A DNA stretch of 64,000 nucleotides from Humidesulfovibrio mexicanus (GCF_900188225.1 NZ_FZOC01000004.1:223537-287536), one strand, 5' to 3'. Shown: positions 45,314-55,078, counted from the first letter of the stretch. Made by a program: numbers and translations. The notes: generated from the letters alone by a model not told the origin.

Positions 45314-48300
45314 GCCCCATGAGGCGGAAGCCGAATACCTGCCCCCGGCCCCGGTGCTTTCGATTTGCCCACATCCGCTCAAGGCGGCGGCGACAACGGA
45401 AGTGGCCCCAGCGGGCATGACCGTGGCCGAGATGCTGTACCACTTTGGCTACGGCTACGTGCTGCTCCCCTCGTGCCGCGTGAACCTCGTCATCGAGCGG
45501 CTTGATGGAAGCTCCGTGGAGCTGTCCAAGGCGCAGGCCTTCGAATTCGCCCCCCTGCCGGGCGATGTCATCGGCGTGCGCGTGCTGCCCGGCAAAGGCG
45601 GTGGAAAGAACCCGCTGTCGACGATCATTTCCATCGCTACAATCGCCGCGTCATTCTATATTCCTCCTTCCTGGGGAATGACTGTCGGGGCAGGGATATT
45701 CAATACGTTCGGCGGGATGAGCATGGGGACGGCTCTCCTGCTTGGGAATGTCGTTGTTTCCGGCGGCATCATGCTGGCCGGAACCCTGATCAACAGCTTC
45801 CTCGTGTCCCCGCCCACCTCGGACATCGCCAGCGCCGGTGGCACAACGACAGAATCCACGAGCACGACGTACTCCATAGCAGGCTCGCAGAACAAGATGA
45901 ACCGCTGGGGGGTCGTCCCACAGCTTCTGGGCGGCACTTTCCGCATCTACCCGTGCCACGGCGCGGAACCATACACGGAAGTCCGTGGCGAAGACACCTA
46001 TCTACGCCAATTGTTTGTCATGTACGGCCCGGTCAAGGTCGAAGACATGCGCATCGGCGAGACGCCGCTGACCGACTACACGGACTACAAAATCGAGGTG
46101 CGCGAAGGGTGGATGGACGACGCCCCCGTGACGCTCTACAGCGACGGCAAGGACGTGCATCAGGAATCACTTTCTCTGGCCCTGCCCGCATCAGCCGGAT
46201 GGGTCTCGCGACGCTCCAACCCTGATGCGGACGAACTGATTTTTGATGTAGCCTTCGCCCGTTTCTATCGGGTGAACCAAAGCACCGGAAAGTACGAAGA
46301 GCTCACCGTAGACTTTGAGGTCGAAATCAGTCTGGCCGGGGCCGCCGACTGGAAGCCCTGGAACGACGCCGCTACCAACGCCCTATCCATCAGCGGGAAA
46401 TTCACCAGCGCTTACACCAAGAGCTTCCACATGGCCGTGAAACACGGCCAGTATGATGTACGCTGGCGCCGCATCACCGCTGACGACACGACGAACTATA
46501 CCTTCGACACCATGACGATCGCGACTCTGCGCACCATCACCTCGCGTGACCCGATTTCCACCACGAGCGACCTCCCGCCGCTGTGCAAGATTGCGCTGGT
46601 CATCAAGGGTAGTGGGCAGCTCAACGGAATCATCAACCAATTCAATTTTCTCGGAACGGCCTACCTGCCGGTTTGGAACGAGGCCACGGCCGCCTTTGAG
46701 ATGAAGACCAGCAACGTGCCCGCCTGGGCCTACGTGAACGTCCTGCGCGGCCCAGCCAACAAGAAGCCCACGCCTGACGCGCTTATCGACACCCAGGCCA
46801 TGCTGGATTGGGCAGCATGGACGGAAGCCAAGGGGCTACACATCAATGCCATGGTGGACACCGAGACCACCGTGCGGGAAATCCTGCTCAAGATTGCCCG
46901 CGTCGGTCGGGCCAGCTCTGGCAAGCGGGACAACCTCTACGCCGTGGTCGTAGATAACGAAAAGACCACCTACGATCAGGTTCTCTCCCCTCGGAACTCC
47001 TGGGGCTTTGAAGGCAAGGTGCAGCTCCCGGACATCACGCACGGCGTGCGCTGCGTATTCAACAATAAGGAAAAAAACTACGTCCAGGACGAGAGGTTGG
47101 TCTACGCGCCCGGCTACGACGAATCCACGGCCAGCGAGTTCGAGGAATTGCAACTTTGGGGTGTGGACAACGCCGCCGAAGCGTGGATGTCCGGCCAGTT
47201 CCACATGGCCAACGTGCGGCTGCGCCCTGAGCAATTCAATGCCTGGATGGATTGGGAATCCCTGCGGTGCAGGCGTGGCAGCCTCATCAAGTGTGTGCAC
47301 GACGTGCCGATGCTCGGCAACGGGCAGGGGCGCATCAAGGCCCTGGAATACAAAGATGCGGAGGCCAATCCCCCGGACATGCGTGTTACGGCCATCACCA
47401 TCGACAGCAAGGTGACGATGGAGGCCGGGAAGGTCTATGCCGCAGCCGTGCGCCTGTATACCGGTGCGCTGATGACAACCGCCGTGGTCACGGAGCCCGG
47501 CGACGTTTCGCGCTTAGTCATGCCGGGCACCGAGCCCATCCTCGCCAGCGCAGCCCCGGCCGTGGGCGACCTGCTCATCTTCTCCGAGGCCGAACGCCTG
47601 GGCGAGGATTTTGTCGTCACCAATATCGAGCGTGGCGACGACTACACCGCGCGGCTCACCTTGCGGCACTATGCTCCGGGCGTCCAGACCGCGGATAGTG
47701 GGACGATTCCGGCCTTCAACTCGAACATCACGCGCACTGTGCCCACTGCGCAGGCCGCGCCGGGTGTACCCGTCATAGATGCCGCTGCCTCAGATGAGTC
47801 GGCTATGCTGCGCCTGGCCGATGGAACCTACGTGCCGGGCATCGCCGTGAGCGTTCATCCCGGGGACGGGCTGGCCCAGACATCAGCGTACCAAGTCCGA
47901 GCCCGCGAGGTCGGAGGGGCATGGGGGCAGCCGTTCTCAATCGGGGGGGACGCCAGGACCATCCACGTCGATAACGTGGCGGAAGGCAACGCCTACGATG
48001 TGCATATTCGAGCCGTTTCTGCCGAAGGCATCGCAAGCGCCTGGGCAGAACTCGCGGGGCTCGATGTCGTGGGCAACACCACGCCGCCGCCCGCGCCGCG
48101 AGACCTCGCTGTCCAGACGACCCAAACCGGGCTTTCCGCAACCTGGACGGCGGCCCCGGCGCCCTGGGTCAGTGGCTACGACATTGAACTCGACGGGGCG
48201 ATAATCGAATCCGGCTACGCCGGAGACTCAAAGCCCCTGCCCGCGCAAACCGAAGGGGTTCACGCGGTACGAGTTCGCAGCCGTGATGCGAGCGGGCTTC

Positions 48301-49592
48301 TGAGCCCCTGGGTGGGCGCGGAAGTAGTTGTCGTTGCCCCCTCGGCCCCGTTGGTGACGGCCAGCATCTCCGGCGGGAACATCCGTCTCGCATGGGAACA
48401 TCGCTTGGGGAGTTTCGCGTTGGCCAGCTCTGAAATCCTGCACGGCGACTCGCTGGAAACCTCCACCCCGCTGGGTTCCGGGCTTTCGGACACGTCAATT
48501 CAGGTGCCCGGCGCGGCTGGCGCGCATAAGTTCTGGGTTCGCGATACCGACACAGCCGGAAACACCGGCCCGGCAGGAATGGTGGAATTGGTCATCAGAG
48601 CGCCCGGTGCGGTCGCAATCACGCCCCAGGTCATCGACAACAATGTGCTCTTGGCCTGGACAGAAAACGCGGGCACATTGCCTGTTGTGGACTGTGAACT
48701 CCGGCGCGGAGGAACCTATCCGGCCTCGACCCCCATCGGCCGCATCAGCGGTCAGTTCACTACCATCTTCGAAAGCGCTGGCGGCAACTACACCTACTGG
48801 ATCACCCAGCGGGACAAGGCGGGGAATGACGGCACCCCGGCCAGCATCACCGTGCAGGTGAGCCAGCCGCCGGACTACGTGCTGCACGCGGATACGGCCA
48901 GCACTTTCGGCGGAACCCTGGCGAATGCGCTGCTCGACGGCGGCGCGCTGCTCCTGCCGGTGGACACCACATCCACCGTAGCGGCGAAAATGACCGTCGG
49001 AGGCTGGGCCAGCAGGCAGGCCAAGGCCGACGCGGGCTTCCCGTACCGCCTGGAGCCGACCCCGGCCGTGGCCAGCTACCAGGAGGTCATCGACTACGGC
49101 ACCATCCTGGCCGGGACAAAAATCACCGTCACACAGACCTCGCAGGCCATCCACGGCAGCGTGGCTCTTTCGTGCAACCTCAAGGTGCGCGCGAGCGAGG
49201 CTGACGCCTGGACGGACCTGGGCGACGTATGGGGCGCCTACGGAACGGCCTTCCGCTATCTCCAGGTGACGATTACGGCCACACCGGACGGCGGTAGCAA
49301 CGACCTACTCCGACTCACCGAGCTGCGCGTGCGGCTGGACGTGAAGCTCAAAAGCGATGCAGGCTCGGCCATATGCGACGCCAGCGACAGCGGCGGAACG
49401 CAGGTCGATTTCAACGTAAGCTTCGTGGACGTGCAGAGCATCACGCTCACGCCGGCTGCGGGGGGGGCTGCGCGCTATGCGCTCTACAACTTCTCCGACG
49501 TTGTGAACCCGACCGGGTTCAAGATTTTGCTGTATGACGCCAGCGGCAACCGCGTCTCCGGCACCTGTAGTTGGAGCTCCAAGGGGGTTTAA
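45306..49592 (+). CDS. gpJ-like tail tip/host-specificity protein, 1428 aa
   Basis: The N-terminal part includes a ubiquitin-like segment (GMTVAEMLYHFGYGYVLLPS), followed by two hydrophobic stretches near 115-165 (TIISIATIAASFYIPPSWGM; TALLLGNVVVSGGIMLAGTL). The central region from about 215 to 700 carries gpJ-like tail-hub sequence (NRWGVVPQLLGGTFRIYPCH; VDTETTVREILLKIARVGRA). From about 850 on there are fibronectin III-type repeats (NAYDVHIRAVSAEGIASAWA; AHKFWVRDTDTAGNTGPAGM). It should form the tip that contacts the receptor. Confidence 0.85.
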   Translation: MRKPHEAEAEYLPPAPVLSICPHPLKAAATTEVAPAGMTVAEMLYHFGYGYVLLPSCRVNLVIERLDGSSVELSKAQAFEFAPLPGDVIGVRVLPGKGGGKNPLSTIISIATIAASFYIPPSWGMTVGAGIFNTFGGMSMGTALLLGNVVVSGGIMLAGTLINSFLVSPPTSDIASAGGTTTESTSTTYSIAGSQNKMNRWGVVPQLLGGTFRIYPCHGAEPYTEVRGEDTYLRQLFVMYGPVKVEDMRIGETPLTDYTDYKIEVREGWMDDAPVTLYSDGKDVHQESLSLALPASAGWVSRRSNPDADELIFDVAFARFYRVNQSTGKYEELTVDFEVEISLAGAADWKPWNDAATNALSISGKFTSAYTKSFHMAVKHGQYDVRWRRITADDTTNYTFDTMTIATLRTITSRDPISTTSDLPPLCKIALVIKGSGQLNGIINQFNFLGTAYLPVWNEATAAFEMKTSNVPAWAYVNVLRGPANKKPTPDALIDTQAMLDWAAWTEAKGLHINAMVDTETTVREILLKIARVGRASSGKRDNLYAVVVDNEKTTYDQVLSPRNSWGFEGKVQLPDITHGVRCVFNNKEKNYVQDERLVYAPGYDESTASEFEELQLWGVDNAAEAWMSGQFHMANVRLRPEQFNAWMDWESLRCRRGSLIKCVHDVPMLGNGQGRIKALEYKDAEANPPDMRVTAITIDSKVTMEAGKVYAAAVRLYTGALMTTAVVTEPGDVSRLVMPGTEPILASAAPAVGDLLIFSEAERLGEDFVVTNIERGDDYTARLTLRHYAPGVQTADSGTIPAFNSNITRTVPTAQAAPGVPVIDAAASDESAMLRLADGTYVPGIAVSVHPGDGLAQTSAYQVRAREVGGAWGQPFSIGGDARTIHVDNVAEGNAYDVHIRAVSAEGIASAWAELAGLDVVGNTTPPPAPRDLAVQTTQTGLSATWTAAPAPWVSGYDIELDGAIIESGYAGDSKPLPAQTEGVHAVRVRSRDASGLLSPWVGAEVVVVAPSAPLVTASISGGNIRLAWEHRLGSFALASSEILHGDSLETSTPLGSGLSDTSIQVPGAAGAHKFWVRDTDTAGNTGPAGMVELVIRAPGAVAITPQVIDNNVLLAWTENAGTLPVVDCELRRGGTYPASTPIGRISGQFTTIFESAGGNYTYWITQRDKAGNDGTPASITVQVSQPPDYVLHADTASTFGGTLANALLDGGALLLPVDTTSTVAAKMTVGGWASRQAKADAGFPYRLEPTPAVASYQEVIDYGTILAGTKITVTQTSQAIHGSVALSCNLKVRASEADAWTDLGDVWGAYGTAFRYLQVTITATPDGGSNDLLRLTELRVRLDVKLKSDAGSAICDASDSGGTQVDFNVSFVDVQSITLTPAAGGAARYALYNFSDVVNPTGFKILLYDASGNRVSGTCSWSSKGV

Positions 49593-51260
49593 ATGGGCAC
49601 GCCCGACTTTAATGTTCCACTGTTGACCGCCACGGAGGCAGGTTACGCCGCCGCGCTGTTGGATTTGTTCCGGGGTCTGGCGCTTGGGCTGGACACCTCC
49701 GCGAACAACCCGCCCACCGGGGCCATCCGTTGGAACAGCGCCAACGGTAGGTGGGAAAAATTCGACGGAACGAGTTGGGGAGCACTGGCCAGCCGGTACT
49801 TCATCGACGTGGATACCTTGGACGGCCTGCACGCCAACGACCTGGCGCTTGCAGGGCACAACCACAGCGGCACTTACCAGCCGCTAGCTTCCGTGCTGAC
49901 TCTGTTGGGGGGACTCACGCCTGCCGCCGACACCATCGGGTATTTTGCCGGGCCGAGTGCAGCTGCTCGCACGGCGTTCACCGCCCTCGCGCGCACGCTG
50001 CTCGGCTGCACGGACACGGCGAACATGCGCGCGACGCTGGGCTTGGTCATCGGGACCAACGTGCAGGCCCAGGATGCGACTCTGGCCGCTCTGGCCGCGC
50101 TGACCACGGCGGCGGACAAGCTCATCTACGCGACGGGCTCGGACGCCTTCGCTACCTGCGACTTCCCGGCGGCGGCGCGCACGCTGCTGGCCGCGACTAC
50201 CGTTGCCTTGCAGCGCAGTGCGCTGGGCTTAGGGGGCGCGGCCTTGCTGACAGCCGGGGCTGCGGCGGGGAACGTGCCCGTCCTTGATGCCAGCGGCAAG
50301 TTGTCCAGCGCCCTCATCCCTGGCGGCGTTGGCGGCGTGGACACCCTCGCGCGCGACACAGCCATCCGCAATGCAATACGTCTTGGTGTGCAAATCGCTG
50401 ATGCGTCCAGCTCTATTCCCTGGGGGTATCTGTTCCTTTTCGCCACTGACGAACTGGCGACCAAAACTGGTGCAACCTATCAAGGCACCAACAAACTTTA
50501 TGATTACCAAACCACGGCCAACGTAGATAACCCCACGACCCCGACTACCGGTACTCCTTCTCTGAACGGCTATACCTTCGCAGACAGACAAGTTGCGGTG
50601 GAGAATGGCGCATACATCACGCATATTCGCATTCGTTCGAGCAGCTCATTCAGCGGAACGGCCTATATATTCAGCCGTTCTGGCACAACGTATACTGTGG
50701 TTGCATCTGTGGCGGTCAGCCATACTGGCGGCGGGTGGCAATCATTTGCGCTTGCTAGCGCATACACTGTGCCGACCACTGGGACGTATTTCTTGGGTGC
50801 CTATTCCGCGAATTTTGGCAGTGCTCCCGGCTACACGGGCGGCTACCGCTCGTACGTAGGCGGGCAAATCAGTGGATCGGCGACCATGACGGAGGACAGC
50901 AATAACGTCATCCCCATGGGCTATACAAAGGGGGCGGCAACCGCAGGCATGACACTCATCTCCGCAGCCATCAGCGTGGGCTCTGCTCCGTCCAGCGTGG
51001 ACGCCTATTTCCTCCATAGGGCCATTGATTCGGTGACGCTGAATACCGACATCAAGGCGCGCGTGAGCCGCGATGGTGGGTCCACTTGGAGCGGCTATGT
51101 CACCCTGGCCGAGGTTTGCGCGGTGGGCGACTACAAGCTCCTCAAGGGTACTGCGGACCTCTCGCCCACAAACAGCGGGGCGTCTCTTACGTGGGAGGCA
51201 ACAACGCACAATTTCAAGTCGCAACAACTCCGCGCTGCCGCGCTGCAAATCGCCGCCTAG
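49593..51260 (+). CDS. Tail fibre protein, 555 aa
   Basis: The N-terminus (PLLTATEAGYAAALLDLFRG; YFIDVDTLDGLHANDLALAG) with HNHSGTYQPLASVL is a common fibre start containing an HxH trimerisation loop. Alanine-rich repeats follow to about 260. The C-terminal half is beta-rich and coded by DNA noticeably richer in A and T (about 50350-51050), suggesting an exchanged receptor-binding region. It starts one base after gpJ. Confidence 0.8.
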   Translation: MGTPDFNVPLLTATEAGYAAALLDLFRGLALGLDTSANNPPTGAIRWNSANGRWEKFDGTSWGALASRYFIDVDTLDGLHANDLALAGHNHSGTYQPLASVLTLLGGLTPAADTIGYFAGPSAAARTAFTALARTLLGCTDTANMRATLGLVIGTNVQAQDATLAALAALTTAADKLIYATGSDAFATCDFPAAARTLLAATTVALQRSALGLGGAALLTAGAAAGNVPVLDASGKLSSALIPGGVGGVDTLARDTAIRNAIRLGVQIADASSSIPWGYLFLFATDELATKTGATYQGTNKLYDYQTTANVDNPTTPTTGTPSLNGYTFADRQVAVENGAYITHIRIRSSSSFSGTAYIFSRSGTTYTVVASVAVSHTGGGWQSFALASAYTVPTTGTYFLGAYSANFGSAPGYTGGYRSYVGGQISGSATMTEDSNNVIPMGYTKGAATAGMTLISAAISVGSAPSSVDAYFLHRAIDSVTLNTDIKARVSRDGGSTWSGYVTLAEVCAVGDYKLLKGTADLSPTNSGASLTWEATTHNFKSQQLRAAALQIAA

Positions 51261-51268
51261 GAGGCACG

Positions 51269-51586
51269 ATGTACGCGAGAATCATTGATGGTCGCGTGGC
51301 CGAACGGACTGAGAAAATGCCCGCCCTGGGCGAAACTGAGTGCGCGCTCATCGTGGAGGTGGACGCGGATGTGCAAGTGGGCTGGCTGTGGACACCGGAG
51401 GGCTGCGTCGCGCCGACAGCGCCGCCCGCGCCGGATCCCAACGCCGCCATTGACGCTGAAATCCTGGCTCTTGAGGCCACCGTGACACAGCGCCGCCTGC
51501 GCGAGGCGCTCCTTACAGACGAAGGCAAGACGTGGTTGGCGGAGGTGGAGGCGCGGATAGCGGCCCTGCGGACTGCGAGGGCGTAG
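51269..51586 (+). CDS. Tail fibre assembly-like protein, 105 aa
   Basis: ATG 51269 follows GGAGG. The sequence MYARIIDGRVAERTEKMPAL, VGWLWTPEGCVAPTAPPAPD and then a helical end (AILALEA-type, TVTQRRLREALLTDEG) is the usual pattern of short proteins coded after tail fibres and thought to assist assembly. It is the last prophage structural gene. Confidence 0.65.
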   Translation: MYARIIDGRVAERTEKMPALGETECALIVEVDADVQVGWLWTPEGCVAPTAPPAPDPNAAIDAEILALEATVTQRRLREALLTDEGKTWLAEVEARIAALRTARA

Positions 51587-51635
51587 AGAATCTGTAGGCA
51601 ACTGCCCGGGCGCTGGTCACGCGCGTGGGCCACAG

Positions 51636-51659
51636 GGGGCGGCATGGGCCGCCCCTTTT
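51636..51659 (+). terminator. Terminator ending the late operon
   Basis: GGGGCGGC and GCCGCCCC form a perfect eight-base stem around ATGG, followed by TTTT. Confidence 0.85.
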
Positions 51660-51690
51660 CCGTTGTTTCACGGAACCAGAAAAACGACTA

Positions 51691-51713
51691 TGCGCCTACA
51701 AATGCGCCTACAA
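51691..51713. repeat. Tandem repeat TGCGCCTACAA, possible integrase arm sites
   Basis: Two exact 11-base copies (51691-51701 and 51703-51713) lie between the last phage gene and the tRNA terminator, the place expected for attR. They may be integrase arm-type sites; the core cannot be defined without attL. Confidence 0.5.
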
Positions 51714-51719
51714 GAAAAA

Positions 51720-51749
51720 ACGGCTTGCAGTTTTTATACTGCAAGCCGT
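51720..51749 (-). terminator. tRNA-Pro terminator
   Basis: A perfect 12-base stem (ACGGCTTGCAGT with ACTGCAAGCCGT, six-base loop) is followed on the minus strand by TTTTTTC. It lies just past the tRNA 3' end. Confidence 0.85.
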
Positions 51750-51758
51750 TGTATTTTC

Positions 51759-51835
51759 TGGTCGGGGCGACTGGATTTGAACCAGCGACATCCTGCTCCC
51801 AAAGCAGGCGCGCTACCGAGCTGCGCTACGCCCCG
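51759..51835 (-). tRNA. tRNA-Pro (anticodon UGG), likely attachment site
   Basis: The minus strand folds into a full cloverleaf: acceptor CGGGGCG/CGCCCCG, D-arm GCGCAGCTCGGTAGCGC, anticodon stem CCTGC/GCAGG with loop TTTGGGA (anticodon TGG), T-arm CTGGTTCAAATCCAG, discriminator A and encoded CCA (51761-51759). The prophage ends at the 3' side and chromosomal genes continue on the 5' side, so the tRNA 3' end is the likely integration site. Confidence 0.95.
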
Positions 51836-51882
51836 AAAAGGAGGTTCCTTCCCTACGGCAAACCGAGGCCACAGGCAAGCCT

Positions 51883-52083
51883 TCAGCTCCGGTCCGGCGC
51901 GCTCCCCTTCCAGGACGCCACAGGAACGGCCTCCTCGACAAGCATGACGGGGATCTCGTCACGGATGGGATACACGAGCAAACAGGCCGCACAGAGCAGG
52001 CCGTCCTGCCCGGTCAGCAGCTCAAGCCCGCCGTGGCATTTGGGACAGGCAAGCAGATCAAGCAATTCCGCATTCAACGCCAT
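51883..52083 (-). CDS. Trm112/UPF0434-like zinc-ribbon protein, 66 aa
   Basis: From ATG 52083 the sequence is MALNAELLDLLACPKCHGGL, LLCAACLLVYPIRDEIPVML. The CPKC and CAAC pairs and the VYPIRDEIPVML ending define the Trm112/YcaR family, small activators of methyltransferases in other organisms. A chromosomal gene next to the tRNA. Confidence 0.85.
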   Translation of the reverse strand: MALNAELLDLLACPKCHGGLELLTGQDGLLCAACLLVYPIRDEIPVMLVEEAVPVASWKGSAPDRS

Positions 52084-52221
52084 GGGCACCTCCGCTCTGT
52101 TGGCAGGCACAGCTATACCCGACAGCACGCCGCGGCACAAGGGCCGCCCCCCTTGACGCCGCCATGCCTTTGACGGATAGGTGGAGGTCGATACACACGA
52201 ATCTCAAGTCCGAGGCCCCCC

Positions 52222-53073
52222 ATGCGCCAACGCATTGACCTGCATACCCATTCCACTGCTTCGGACGGCACCTACACGCCCAAGGAGCTCATGCGCGCGG
52301 CCGCAGACATTGGCCTTGCCGCCATCGCCCTCACGGACCACGACACCTTTGACGGATTGCCGGAAGCACGGTGCGAGGCGGAACAACTGGGCCTGGAACT
52401 GGTGCCGGGCTGCGAGCTCTCGCTGGATTATGGCGGAATGCCCACGCATTTGCTGGCGCTCTTTGTGGACGAGCGGCCCGGCAATGTGAACGCCGAACTG
52501 GAGCGGGTGCGCAGCGCCCGCACCCTGCGCAACGAGCTGATGCTGCAGAAGCTCAAAACCGTGGGCGTGCATCTGCGCATGGAGGACGTGAAACGCCGCG
52601 CCGCGGGCGTCGTGGGCCGTCCGCACATGGCCCAGGCCATGTTGGAGGGCGGCGTTGTCCGAAGCTTCGAGGAAGCCTTTGCGCGCTTTCTGGGCGCGGG
52701 CGGTCTCGCCTACGTGCCCAAGGCCAAGCTCACCCCGCGCGAGGCCATAGAGGCCATCCACGCGGACAAGGGCCTGGCCGTCCTGGCGCACCCGTACGTG
52801 CTCTCGCAGCAACCCGCCCGCATACGCGCCATTCTGGCCGATCTTGCGTCCATGGGCCTGGACGGAGTCGAAGTGTACTACACCGAGCATTCCGACAAAT
52901 ACACGGGGTTGGTGGCTGCGCTGGCGCGGGAGCTGGGCCTGCTCATGAGCGGCGGGTCCGATTTCCACGGGGCTGTGAAGCCCGGCGTGGCCCTTGGGCG
53001 CGGGCGCGGCGGACTCTTCGTGGACGGGGAGCTTCTGGACCGCATGAAGGAAACCCTGGCCGCGCGCGCCTGA
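52222..53073 (+). CDS. PHP-domain phosphoesterase (YciV/RNase AM-like)
   Basis: IDLHTHSTASDGTYTPKELM (5-24) has the HxH motif, LTDHDTFDG (37-45) the next metal ligands, VPGCELSLDY and LAVLAHPYV later ones and GGSDFHG the last. This full PHP set at 283 residues fits YciV/TrpH-type enzymes that hydrolyse 3',5'-nucleoside bisphosphates or trim RNA 5' ends. It is likely monocistronic or followed by the PilZ gene 106 bases on. Confidence 0.85.
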   Translation: MRQRIDLHTHSTASDGTYTPKELMRAAADIGLAAIALTDHDTFDGLPEARCEAEQLGLELVPGCELSLDYGGMPTHLLALFVDERPGNVNAELERVRSARTLRNELMLQKLKTVGVHLRMEDVKRRAAGVVGRPHMAQAMLEGGVVRSFEEAFARFLGAGGLAYVPKAKLTPREAIEAIHADKGLAVLAHPYVLSQQPARIRAILADLASMGLDGVEVYYTEHSDKYTGLVAALARELGLLMSGGSDFHGAVKPGVALGRGRGGLFVDGELLDRMKETLAARA

Positions 53074-53179
53074 TCCCCATTTTTCCCTTGCCAAGCCTTC
53101 GTGCACGTGGCAAACTACGTATCGTAGTGCGTGGTGTCTTTTCCGCACGCGCCAGTCACAAGCACAGGAGCAACTCGGC

Positions 53180-53932
53180 ATGAATGTCCAGGAAGAACCG
53201 GTCCAGCCCGCCATGACCGCCGGAGAAGCGGAACACGCGCAGGAGACGGCGGCTGCCGCGGAGGCTCCGCCGGAATCGGCGCGCAGGGTGGAGCGCCTCC
53301 CCGGCGTGCATCTCAAGCTCAAGCTGGGCAATCAGCTCATCCTGCGCTTCTTGTGCGTTGACAAGCGCTACGAGGCCAAGGTCGTTGGGTACGAGCCCTA
53401 CGCCTACAGCATCGCGCAGGTGCGGCTTCCCCAGGAAGTGCTGGCCAAGCTCGGACAAAATCCGGGAGTCGTGGCGCAGTTGAACGCCGGGGGAACCCTG
53501 TACGGCTTCAAGACCGAAGTGGTGAACAAGGTGAACGTGCCCGCGCCGCTGGTGTTCCTTTCCCACCCTGCAAGCGTGGAGCGCCTGGTGCTGCGCCGAA
53601 CCGAACGCCTGGACGTGACGCTTCCGGCAAAAATCCATGGCGCGTACGGCGAGCACGATGTGCTCCTGCTCGACATTGCCCCGAGCGGATGCAGCTTCAC
53701 GGCGCGCTGCACCCTCAAAAGCCCCCTGCGCGAGGCCAAGCCCGGAGACCGCGTGGTGCTGCACTGCGACCTGGCCTGCGGCCAGCCCCTCATGGCGCCG
53801 ATACACCTGCGCCGCGTGGCCGAGCACAACGGACGCGTCACCATGGGCGGCCAGTTCGTGGACCTGACCGACGACGCCGCGCAAGTGCTTGCGGAATATC
53901 TGGAGCGCCTGCAGCCTCTGATGGGCGAATAG
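53180..53932 (+). CDS. YcgR-like PilZ protein (c-di-GMP sensor)
   Basis: After a low-complexity Ala/Glu N-terminus, residues about 45-130 form a YcgR-type N-terminal domain (LGNQLILRFLCVDKRYEAKV; YAYSIAQVRLPQEVL). The PilZ domain follows with RRTER (RxxxR) and DIAPSG, where Ala replaces the usual Ser of DxSxxG. It probably links c-di-GMP to flagellar or surface behaviour. It converges on alr. Confidence 0.75.
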   Translation: MNVQEEPVQPAMTAGEAEHAQETAAAAEAPPESARRVERLPGVHLKLKLGNQLILRFLCVDKRYEAKVVGYEPYAYSIAQVRLPQEVLAKLGQNPGVVAQLNAGGTLYGFKTEVVNKVNVPAPLVFLSHPASVERLVLRRTERLDVTLPAKIHGAYGEHDVLLLDIAPSGCSFTARCTLKSPLREAKPGDRVVLHCDLACGQPLMAPIHLRRVAEHNGRVTMGGQFVDLTDDAAQVLAEYLERLQPLMGE

Positions 53933-53941
53933 GCCGCCCGG

Positions 53942-55078
53942 CTAGACAAACACCCGGCGGTTCATGCCCAGCAGGCAGAACACCTCGTAGGAAATGGTCC
54001 CCCACCAGCCGGCCAGCTCCTCGGCGGAGATGGCCAACGAGCCGCCACCGCCCAGCAGCACGGCCCAGTCGCCGGGGCGCACGTCGGGAATGCCGGTAAC
54101 GTCTGCGGCGCACAGCTGCATACACACGCGGCCCACCTGCGGCGCACGACGCCCGGCGATGAGCATCTGCGCGCCCTTGCCGGAAAGCCCCCGGCTGTAC
54201 GCGTCGGCATAGCCCGCGGCCACGATAGCCACGCGCATGTCGCGCTCCGCGGTGTAGGTTCCGCCGTAGCTGATGCTCTGGCCTTTTTTCAGGGCGTGCA
54301 CGGCCACGATCTTCGTGCGCACCTCCATGGCCGGGGAAAGCCCGCGGCCCAGATGCTCCCAGGCTGTGCCCGCAAAGGGGTTGGCCCCGTACAGGGCGAT
54401 GCCGCCGCGCTGGCTCTGGTGGCGCAGTTTCTGATGGGCGAGGATTCCGGCTGAATTGGCCAGGTTGGCCTCCACCTGGAACCCGGCCTCGGCCAAGGCG
54501 GCCAGGGCCGCCTCGAAACGTTCGGCCTGGGCCAGCACCTTGTCCACGGAAGCGGGGTCGTCGGCCGTGGCCAGGTGCGAGCTGGCCATGACCGGGCGCA
54601 CGAGAGGGGCCTCGCGCAGGCGTTCCACAAGGCGGGGCAAATCGTCCTGGGTGAAGCCCAGGCGCGCCATGCCGGTGTCGAACTTCACGGAAACGGGCAG
54701 GCCCTTGCCCATGCGCGCAGCGTGCCCGGCCAGGGTCTCCAGCTGGCGAAAACTGCCCACAAACGGAATGATCTCGTACTCCCACAGCAGGGGGTAGTCC
54801 TCGCTGTCCACGGGGCCGAGCAGGGACACGATGCGGGCCTTGATCCCCTCCGCGCGCAAAAAACCGCGCAGGGCGGCACCCTCCTCCACCGAGCCGATGG
54901 CGAAGGTCTCGCAGCCTTCCTGGGACAAGGCGCGGGCCACTTCGCACAGCCCATGGCCGTAAGCGTCGGCTTTGACAACGCCGATGACGCGGCCGCCGTG
55001 GCCGGACAGCAGGCGATAGTTGGCCCGGATGGCCGCAAGATTGACGCGGACTTCCAACTTGTTGTGCACAATGCTCAT
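53942..55078 (-). CDS. alr: Alanine racemase
   Basis: VRVNLAAIRANYRLLSGHGG then VIGVVKADAYGHG (33-43) holds the pyridoxal-phosphate Lys36. Further on, GMARLGF, ISYGGTYTAERDMRVAIVAA and GYADAYSRGL fit the family, and VCMQLCAADVTG stands where VCMDQ is usual. The length of 378 is normal. It makes D-alanine for peptidoglycan and is the last gene of the minus-strand group, 128 bases after mutL. Confidence 0.92.
   Translation of the reverse strand: MSIVHNKLEVRVNLAAIRANYRLLSGHGGRVIGVVKADAYGHGLCEVARALSQEGCETFAIGSVEEGAALRGFLRAEGIKARIVSLLGPVDSEDYPLLWEYEIIPFVGSFRQLETLAGHAARMGKGLPVSVKFDTGMARLGFTQDDLPRLVERLREAPLVRPVMASSHLATADDPASVDKVLAQAERFEAALAALAEAGFQVEANLANSAGILAHQKLRHQSQRGGIALYGANPFAGTAWEHLGRGLSPAMEVRTKIVAVHALKKGQSISYGGTYTAERDMRVAIVAAGYADAYSRGLSGKGAQMLIAGRRAPQVGRVCMQLCAADVTGIPDVRPGDWAVLLGGGGSLAISAEELAGWWGTISYEVFCLLGMNRRVFV

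Noticed and set aside
1-51836. Recoding of TAG as a sense codon throughout the phage
   Set aside because: Two Trp codons are replaced by TAG, but many intact phage genes end in TAG at their expected family length, so global recoding is not supported. Local suppression or mutation remains possible.
51663-51947. 94-codon plus-strand open frame over the tRNA
   Set aside because: It runs antisense across tRNA-Pro and its terminator and shows no protein features.
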